Shown here: positions 7,075-12,120 of the stretch, piece by piece
How positions within the stretch are numbered: the first letter of the stretch is position 1
Layout: the number at the start of each line of letters is the position of its first letter
From: Gammaproteobacteria bacterium
GTDB lineage: Bacteria; Pseudomonadota; Gammaproteobacteria; UBA4575
Direction: 5' to 3'
NCBI GenBank assembly: GCA_027297825.1
Contig: JAPUHH010000232.1
Location: 1 to 12,120, forward strand
Length of the DNA stretch: 12,120 nucleotides
Program-made: the position numbers and the translations under genes
Notes under the pieces: model-generated
What the model saw: the letters and a program-made list of their open reading frames with translations, nothing else
Told to the model about the DNA's origin: nothing
Databases searched by the model: none

Positions 7075-7107
7075 ATCTCAGCCTTCACACATAATAATTC
7101 GCAAACA

Positions 7108-8388
7108 ATGACTAATTCAAAACAAGCATTTGATGAAGCCCACAAATACATCCCTGGTGGTGTCAATTCTCCAGTACGCGCTTTCCAAGCCGTAGGGGGC
7201 ACACCGGTTTTCATTAAGCGGGCACATGGTGCGCATATCTACGACATTCATGATAAATCTTACATTGACTATGTAGGCTCTTGGGGACCGATGATTTTAG
7301 GTCATGCGCATCCTGAAGTCATCGAAGCGGTGCAACGTGCAGCAGAACATGGGCTAAGTTTTGGCGCGCCCACCGAAATAGAAACTGAGATGGCAAAAAT
7401 GGTGTGCGAGCTGGTTGAATCTATAGAAATGGTTCGCATGGTCAGTTCCGGCACTGAAGCCACCATGAGCGCAATACGGTTAGCCCGTGGCCACACCGGC
7501 CGCAATAAAATTATTAAGTTTGAAGGTTGTTACCATGGCCATGGAGACTCCTTACTAGTTAAAGCCGGTTCGGGCGCACTCACCCTTGGGGTACCAAGCT
7601 CACCGGGCGTCCCCCCCGAACTCGCCGAATACACCATAACCCTAAGCTACAACAACCTAGAAGAAGTAGAACAAATATTCGAAAAAATGGGCGAAGAAAA
7701 TGCCTGCATCATTGTTGAACCAATTGCTGGCCACATGAATTGTATCCCACCGGTAAAAGATTTTTTACAAGGCTTGAGAAAACTTTGTTCCGAATACAAA
7801 GCCATTTTGATCTTTGATGAAGTGATGACAGGCTTTCGCGTCGCCCGCGGTGGCGCACAACAACTTTACAAGGTCACTCCAGATTTAACCACCCTGGGAA
7901 AAATACTTGGTGGCGGCATGCCAGTAGGTGCCTTAGGCGGCGAACGTAAAATTATGGAATCGCTTGCGCCAACGGGTCCGGTCTATCAAGCTGGCACGCT
8001 ATCAGGTAATCCAATTGCGATGGCTGCAGGTTTAACTACACTCAAACTACTATCTGCAAGAGGCTTTCACGATACTTTGCACCGTAAAACAAAATTACTA
8101 GTAGATGGCATCATCGAGGCAGCAAAAGCCAACAATATTCCACTTACGGCTAATTATGTATGCGGAATGTTTGGTTTGTTTTTTTCAAACGAAGAAAAAA
8201 TTACCAATTTCACACAAGTTACTGCTTGCAACCAAGAGCATTTCAATCAATTTTTTCACCATATGCTGGAACAAGGTGCATACCTCGCGCCTTCATCCTA
8301 TGAGGCAGGGTTTATTTCCAATGCGCACAGCGAAGAAGATATTGAAAAAACTATAGAACTTGCAAATCAAGCATTCGAAAAAATATAA
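7108..8388 (+). CDS. hemL: Glutamate-1-semialdehyde 2,1-aminomutase HemL
   Basis: HemL is the PLP/PMP enzyme that converts glutamate-1-semialdehyde into 5-aminolevulinate, the second step of the C5 route to haem. At 426 residues it matches the E. coli enzyme exactly in length. PGGVNSPVRAF at 16-26 is the diagnostic N-terminus; SSGTEAT at 113-119 binds the cofactor phosphate; FDEVMTGFR at 236-244 contains the Asp that contacts the pyridine nitrogen; and K265 in LGKILGGGMP is the Schiff-base lysine. The run of seven C residues at 7611-7617 keeps the frame. Its presence implies the glutamate-tRNA route of tetrapyrrole synthesis. It is last in the thiD-thiE-hemL run and is followed 9 bases later by a strong terminator. 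Confidence 0.96.
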   Translation: MTNSKQAFDEAHKYIPGGVNSPVRAFQAVGGTPVFIKRAHGAHIYDIHDKSYIDYVGSWGPMILGHAHPEVIEAVQRAAEHGLSFGAPTEIETEMAKMVCELVESIEMVRMVSSGTEATMSAIRLARGHTGRNKIIKFEGCYHGHGDSLLVKAGSGALTLGVPSSPGVPPELAEYTITLSYNNLEEVEQIFEKMGEENACIIVEPIAGHMNCIPPVKDFLQGLRKLCSEYKAILIFDEVMTGFRVARGGAQQLYKVTPDLTTLGKILGGGMPVGALGGERKIMESLAPTGPVYQAGTLSGNPIAMAAGLTTLKLLSARGFHDTLHRKTKLLVDGIIEAAKANNIPLTANYVCGMFGLFFSNEEKITNFTQVTACNQEHFNQFFHHMLEQGAYLAPSSYEAGFISNAHSEEDIEKTIELANQAFEKI

Positions 8389-8395
8389 CGCACAT

Positions 8396-8424
8396 AAAAA
8401 AGCCCGCCTACTGACGGGCTTTTC
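8396..8424. terminator. Bidirectional Rho-independent terminator between hemL and the cupin gene
   Basis: Stem AAAAGCCCG (8398-8406) pairs with CGGGCTTTT (8415-8423) around an 8-base loop. On the plus strand the T run terminates hemL. On the minus strand the A run 8396-8401 becomes six T residues after the same stem and can end the ABC-hydrolase-cupin transcript, 22 bases after the cupin stop. Confidence 0.88.
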
Positions 8425-8445
8425 GCTAAAAATGACTTAACTAAT

Positions 8446-8811
8446 TTAAGTAACTCTTTGGTAATTTTTTGTTTCAAATCTAGGTGTGCAAATTGCAAGA
8501 AATATCAAATCATTAGCACCGGTGTTAGATATTTTTTGCGAACATAGTGCAGGGATAACCACCACATCCCCAACTCGAACCTTTTGCGGAGACAGAGAAC
8601 CAAGCTGAATTGAACCCTCACCCTCTATAATCACATAGCGTTCAATTGTATTTTGCAAACAATGCAGTTCAGTGGTAACTCCGGACTCTACTCGTGCCCG
8701 CACAATAGAACACTCAGGATCTTTGCTTGAATTTGAAACCTCGACAATATAACAACCCTCATCGAAGTTAAACTCACTAGCTATATTTAATGATTGAATA
8801 AATGATTGCAT
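8446..8811 (-). CDS. Small cupin-domain protein
   Basis: A 121-residue single-domain cupin. Motif 1 is recognisable around 44-66: H50, E57 and the turn EGEG at 63-66. Motif 2 starts GDVVVIP at 81-87 and ends near N96. The second His of the usual HxH is Leu here (H50-C-L52), and the motif 2 His is also absent (QKISN). With H50 and E57 alone of the usual ligands, metal binding is uncertain. The protein may be a sugar/small-molecule binding or regulatory cupin rather than an enzyme. No signal peptide, so cytoplasmic. It is the last gene of the minus-strand cluster, 32 bases after the hydrolase stop, and ends at the shared terminator. Function is not assignable. Confidence 0.8.
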   Translation of the reverse strand: MQSFIQSLNIASEFNFDEGCYIVEVSNSSKDPECSIVRARVESGVTTELHCLQNTIERYVIIEGEGSIQLGSLSPQKVRVGDVVVIPALCSQKISNTGANDLIFLAICTPRFETKNYQRVT

Positions 8812-8843
8812 AAAGTCGAAACGAATTTATTTTTGCTGATTAA

Positions 8844-9701
8844 CTATTTTATATGCGACTGTAAAAATTGCAGAACCGTAGCTTGCACTGCCTTACTTTC
8901 TAATAATTCATGTTGTTGACTCAAATATCCGTCTTTATAGACGATCGATTGACTATCATTTTCCTTATTCAGCGAATCTTCACAATCTCCTCTTGTCCAT
9001 GAATTTTGAAACCAGGGATCAATTGCACCTACTAAAGTAAGCACAGGCTCTGACTTAGGTGCATGGATACCTTTATATTCATTCCACCCAGCATTGCAGG
9101 TCCAACCCTCTATAACTCTAGCATTCACGGATGCATTTTCTGTTATTGATGAAAAGGTAGCAGTAGTGATCCCGCCCTGGCTCAGCCCCACTAAAAACAC
9201 ATTATTAGAATCTACCCATGAAAGTGCTTTAGCCTTTTCGATAGCATAGCCTGCATCATATTGACACATTCTCAGGGTACCGCGATACATGTTTGCCTGG
9301 TGCGTTGCGGGATCACACGATTGTGGATATTTTTTTCTTGCGAAGCTGACTGGGGCAATGACGGCATATCCGTGCTTGGCTAAAATATTAATCCTTGTAT
9401 AAGTGCCTTTCCATACCCCAGAACATCCATGTAGATAAATAACAGTAGGATATGTTGTGGTTATAGTTATCTCTTGCCGATGCAGAGCTTCTATTGTGCT
9501 GCTTAGATATTTTCCCTCACCATTGGGTATTCTAACTAATGCAGCTTGCCAAACTCGCTCCATTTCTACTGGATCTTCCCAGTCTTTACTAGACATCTCT
9601 ACAACAGGTGTGAATGTCTTGGTGCTATTTTGCAAACCAGAACTTTGCGCGCATGGAAAAGCAAAAAATAGCAGTACCATACTGCTAAATATTTTTAGCA
9701 T
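8844..9701 (-). CDS. Secreted alpha/beta hydrolase (dienelactone hydrolase-like)
   Basis: A 285-residue serine hydrolase. The first ~20 residues are a Sec signal peptide (MLKIF, hydrophobic core, AQSS); the Cys at 17 follows Pro and does not form a normal lipobox, so a soluble periplasmic or exported enzyme is expected. HGCSG at 91-95 is the oxyanion-hole loop, GLSQGG at 172-177 is the nucleophile elbow with S174, D228 (GAIDPW) is the likely acid and H264 (QQHEL) the likely base. Several Cys residues (93, 129, 146, 202, 240) may pair in disulfides in the periplasm. Substrate is unknown; esters or lactones are usual for this fold. It starts 12 bases after the ABC exporter stop, so the two are probably one transcript, and the exporter could deliver or remove its substrate. 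Confidence 0.83.
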   Translation of the reverse strand: MLKIFSSMVLLFFAFPCAQSSGLQNSTKTFTPVVEMSSKDWEDPVEMERVWQAALVRIPNGEGKYLSSTIEALHRQEITITTTYPTVIYLHGCSGVWKGTYTRINILAKHGYAVIAPVSFARKKYPQSCDPATHQANMYRGTLRMCQYDAGYAIEKAKALSWVDSNNVFLVGLSQGGITTATFSSITENASVNARVIEGWTCNAGWNEYKGIHAPKSEPVLTLVGAIDPWFQNSWTRGDCEDSLNKENDSQSIVYKDGYLSQQHELLESKAVQATVLQFLQSHIK

Positions 9702-9713
9702 AGCGTTATTTTT

Positions 9714-11525
9714 TTATGCAGATTGATGCTGACCATAAAGCTTCGCATACAACCCATTTGCACTTAGCAATTCAGCATGGCCGCCTTGCTCAGTTATCTT
9801 TCCATCTTCAAACACATATACAGTATCCGCTTGTTTTACTGCACTAAGTCGATGCGCCACAATAATCATTGTGCGGCCATGCAAAAACTCGCCCAACGCC
9901 AGATGCAGCTTAGCCTCTGTTTCTGCATCTAATGCGGAGGTCGCCTCATCTAAAATAACCACTTGAGGATTGGTGAGTGCCATTCTTGCAATCGCGATAC
10001 GTTGTCGCTGCCCCCCTGAAAATCGAATTCCATCTACGCCAATTAAGCTATCTATACCTCTTGGCATTTTTTCTACCACATCTTTAATCTGCGCAACTTC
10101 TAACACACGCCAAAGCGCAACGTCGGGTATATCTCTACCCAAGGTTAAATTCATACGTACCGTATCATTGAATAATGCGGGATGTTGCAACACACAAGAA
10201 ACATGCTCACGCACAACTTCCATACCAATTCGCGAAACCGGCACGCCATCAAATTTTATCTCGCCAAAAAGCGGTGAATATAAACCCAATAACACCTGTA
10301 CAAGCGTCGACTTCCCTCCGCCACTTGCCCCTACTAATGCAACCTTTTCACCGGCTTGAATCGAAAGATCGACACCATCTAGCACATAAGGTCCATCCCC
10401 GTACGCAAACTTAATATTGTCAATCTGCACACTTACAGCATGCTTATTTGTAAATGGATTTTCTTGATGTGGGTACTGTGGTTCCTTGGGCAGGTACAGC
10501 AGTTCATTGATACGCCCTAGTGCCGCTTTAGCACCATAAAATGAATACTGAATACTCAAAACCTCTTGCACGGGCCCCATCATGAACCATAAATACCCAA
10601 AAACTGCAATCATTTCTCCAATGCTTAAATCGGTAATTAATACCATTACCATACCCACCGCACGAAAGATGTCGAAGCCAACTAAAAACACTGAAAACGA
10701 CAAACGATTAGCGGCATCGCTTTTCCATGAAAATTCTGAAGAATGAACTTTTACTTCTTCTGCATATTTTTTAACACGGTCTAAGTAATAACTTTCCCGA
10801 TTACTTGCGCGAATTTGCTGGATGCCATCCAGCGTTTCAGTTAATGATTGCTGGAATTTTTCAAATGCCTTGTTTTCTTTTTTCTTTAATGTCTTGACTT
10901 TTTTTCCGACAACCATCGTTACATAGATCACCAGAGGATTAACAAACAATATGAATAATGCTAATTGCCAATGCAACCACATTAATACGCCCGCTACCCC
11001 TATAATTGTTAATGCTGCAACTAGGAATTTACTGACCGTTTCTCCAGCAAATTGATCGATAGAATTTAAATCGGTAACGAACTTAGAAGCAACCGCTCCT
11101 GCACCAATGGTTTCATATTCTGACATCGCCACATGCTTAAGACGGTCAAGCAACTGATAACGAATGCGATAGATAATATCTTTCGCAATGCCGACAAACT
11201 TCTTTGTTTGCCATACATTTAGAGCGAGAAAAAACATGCGCAGCACAATACAAATACCTGTTAGCACTGCAATATAAAGAAACGGGGCGTGCATAGATTC
11301 TGGAAAATACACACTAATGGTAGCCACTACTTTGCCAGGCTTATCTAACAGCACCTCATCAATCAATAATGGAATAAGCAAAGGAATGGGTATGCTTGCC
11401 AATACTGCCAAGATGGCAATGCCGTGCGCAACAACAAGTTGCCTTTTATGCACTAATGCCATGTCAAGAACATGGCGCACCGTATATCGTTCTGGCGTCC
11501 TATCCATCACGATCGAACTAGTCAT
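9714..11525 (-). CDS. ABC exporter, fused permease and ATPase (MsbA/peptidase-less type)
   Basis: A 603-residue half-transporter that would work as a homodimer in the inner membrane. About six membrane segments lie at 33-57, 82-104, 168-186, 188-206, 276-297 and 303-325. The nucleotide-binding domain (about 366-600) has A-loop Tyr 375, Walker A GASGGGKST at 399-407, Q-loop Q447 with HPALF, signature FSGGQ at 502-506 (Phe in place of the common Leu), Walker B VVILDE at 522-527, D-loop SALD and H-loop H558. The lack of an N-terminal C39 peptidase domain argues against a bacteriocin processing transporter. The start at 11525 has only a weak GGTG ribosome site; the second ATG at 11507 has none. 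The order exporter, secreted hydrolase, cupin suggests a transported small molecule, lipid or peptide, but nothing in the sequence identifies it. Confidence 0.9.
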   Translation of the reverse strand: MTSSIVMDRTPERYTVRHVLDMALVHKRQLVVAHGIAILAVLASIPIPLLIPLLIDEVLLDKPGKVVATISVYFPESMHAPFLYIAVLTGICIVLRMFFLALNVWQTKKFVGIAKDIIYRIRYQLLDRLKHVAMSEYETIGAGAVASKFVTDLNSIDQFAGETVSKFLVAALTIIGVAGVLMWLHWQLALFILFVNPLVIYVTMVVGKKVKTLKKKENKAFEKFQQSLTETLDGIQQIRASNRESYYLDRVKKYAEEVKVHSSEFSWKSDAANRLSFSVFLVGFDIFRAVGMVMVLITDLSIGEMIAVFGYLWFMMGPVQEVLSIQYSFYGAKAALGRINELLYLPKEPQYPHQENPFTNKHAVSVQIDNIKFAYGDGPYVLDGVDLSIQAGEKVALVGASGGGKSTLVQVLLGLYSPLFGEIKFDGVPVSRIGMEVVREHVSCVLQHPALFNDTVRMNLTLGRDIPDVALWRVLEVAQIKDVVEKMPRGIDSLIGVDGIRFSGGQRQRIAIARMALTNPQVVILDEATSALDAETEAKLHLALGEFLHGRTMIIVAHRLSAVKQADTVYVFEDGKITEQGGHAELLSANGLYAKLYGQHQSA

Positions 11526-11643
11526 TAAAGCACCAAAACATGTTTATACATCATCCGCTTCTTGATCTTCGATCCCCGTAAAAAAACACCTCTTTATGCT
11601 TCATCTGATATTTTACACTCAACTCCAGCACGAATATTTTCCC

Positions 11644-12015
11644 TTAAGCCTCATCTGTCTTCTGACTTTCAATTTCTGCCCGAACCTGTTGCATATCCAA
11701 TTCCTTAGTCTTATCAATAATGTCTTCTAATTGTGCTGGCGGTAATGCCCCGGCTTGTGAATACAATAATACTTGTTCACGAAATATCATCAGTGTTGGG
11801 ATCGAGCGAATATTGCATGCTTGCGCCAACTCTTGCTCCTCTTCAGTATTTACCTTGACGAAGGCTACACCAGTATGGTTTTCTGATGCAGTTTCAAAGG
11901 TAGAAGCAAATGATTTACACGGTCCACACCAGGATGCCCAAAAATCGATAATAACAATGTCATTGTTTTCAATCGTTTCGTTAAACTTTTCTTTCGTTAA
12001 GGCAATCGTTGCCAC
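11644..12015 (-). CDS. Thioredoxin-family protein with a C-terminal extension
   Basis: A 123-residue cytoplasmic thioredoxin: IIDFWASWCGPCK at 22-34 with redox pair C30/C33 and the usual buried D24, and the cis-Pro in SIPTL (P73). WCGPC is the reductant-type active site. The fold ends near residue 105; the remaining ~18 residues are charged (EIESQKTDEA) and not part of the domain. The start is GTG at 12015, supported by AAGGAG (12022-12027 on the minus strand) 6 bases upstream. There is no signal peptide, so it should reduce cytoplasmic disulfides. It follows the predicted folP end by 47 bases on the same strand and precedes the ABC gene by 118 bases in which no terminator is obvious. An extra C67 lies outside the active site. 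Confidence 0.92.
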   Translation of the reverse strand: MATIALTKEKFNETIENNDIVIIDFWASWCGPCKSFASTFETASENHTGVAFVKVNTEEEQELAQACNIRSIPTLMIFREQVLLYSQAGALPPAQLEDIIDKTKELDMQQVRAEIESQKTDEA

Positions 12016-12021
12016 AATATT

Positions 12022-12027
12022 CTCCTT
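12022..12027 (-). promoter_or_regulatory. Ribosome binding site fixing the GTG start of the thioredoxin gene
   Basis: AAGGAG on the minus strand, 6 bases before GTG (12015-12013). It is the strongest Shine-Dalgarno site in the window and decides for a non-ATG start. Confidence 0.8.
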
Positions 12028-12062
12028 GATGCTACGGGAAATAAGAATGAATCAGAGATCCC

Positions 12063-12120
12063 TCATATAAGTTTGGATGCATGCATTACCTCTCTAAGAT
12101 GGTGCAGGCGTACAATATGA
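12063..12120 (-). CDS. folP: C-terminal end of dihydropteroate synthase (partial)
   Basis: The minus-strand frame entering from the right edge encodes 18 residues, HIVRLHHLREVMHASKLI, then TGA at 12065-12063. This resembles the last beta-strand and helix of dihydropteroate synthase, where R-x-H (here R4 and H6) binds the phosphate/sulfonamide pocket; E. coli FolP has a closely similar HIIRVHDVKE. The normal D after that His is His here. With only 18 residues the identification rests on this one motif. The gene would be upstream of, and co-directional with, the thioredoxin gene. Confidence 0.55.
   Translation of the reverse strand, partial: HIVRLHHLREVMHASKLI

Noticed and set aside
7611..7617. 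A run of seven C residues inside hemL that might allow phase variation by slippage.
   Set aside because: It encodes conserved Val-Pro-Pro in frame, and hemL is a housekeeping enzyme; a chance codon run is sufficient explanation.
9457..9726. Plus-strand open frame opposite the secreted hydrolase.
   Set aside because: It is the antisense of a gene with a complete catalytic triad; no ribosome site or family features.
9714..11525. The ABC gene as a bacteriocin or toxin exporter with nearby precursor peptide.
   Set aside because: There is no C39 peptidase domain and no small Gly-Gly leader peptide gene in the neighbouring gaps.
11526..11643. Minus-strand mini-frames between the thioredoxin and ABC genes, one of 17 codons from an ATG near 11601 and one ending in an acidic EDQEADDV-like tail.
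   Set aside because: The first has no ribosome binding site and no recognisable product; the second has an in-frame stop a few codons upstream and no start. Treated as intergenic.

Overview
The window looks like ordinary chromosomal DNA of a gammaproteobacterium of moderate to low G+C, probably aquatic; this is an inference. The evidence is gene content and order: an rppH/HAD-phosphatase divergent pair and a thiD-thiE-hemL run, both arrangements known from Pseudomonas-type genomes, plus an outer-membrane porin ending in an aromatic residue. There are 15 protein genes, two of them cut by the window edges. I see no rRNA, tRNA, CRISPR array, insertion sequence or phage gene, and no gap longer than about 150 bases.

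Layout. 1-1128 (+): C-terminal part of a porin-like beta-barrel, closed by a strong hairpin terminator. 1251-2495 (+): a secreted FMN-binding protein with an ApbE-type flavinylation motif, followed 12 bases later by a two-helix PepSY-type membrane protein; together they look like a small extracytoplasmic flavin electron-transfer unit. 2508-2999 (-): rppH. 3144-3797 (+): HAD-IB phosphatase. 3806-4738 (-): PfkB-family sugar/nucleoside kinase, divergent from a class II aldolase (+, to 5418). 5419-5589 (-): a 56-residue rubredoxin, divergent from thiD. 5618-8388 (+): thiD, thiE, hemL, ending in a terminator that can also serve the opposite strand. 8446-11525 (-): ABC exporter, secreted alpha/beta hydrolase and cupin, read in that order. 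11644-12015 (-): thioredoxin with a GTG start. 12063-12120 (-): the last 18 codons of what looks like folP (dihydropteroate synthase).

Functional themes. The window is mostly housekeeping: RNA 5'-end processing (RppH), thiamine phosphate synthesis (ThiD, ThiE), the aminomutase step of tetrapyrrole synthesis (HemL), and folate synthesis (FolP end). Three redox proteins (flavinylated protein, rubredoxin, thioredoxin) are scattered among these. The parts whose biology is least settled are the flavoprotein/PepSY pair beside a porin, the kinase/aldolase pair, and the exporter-hydrolase-cupin cluster. I do not find convincing evidence of a wholly new system; the findings are leads of modest strength.
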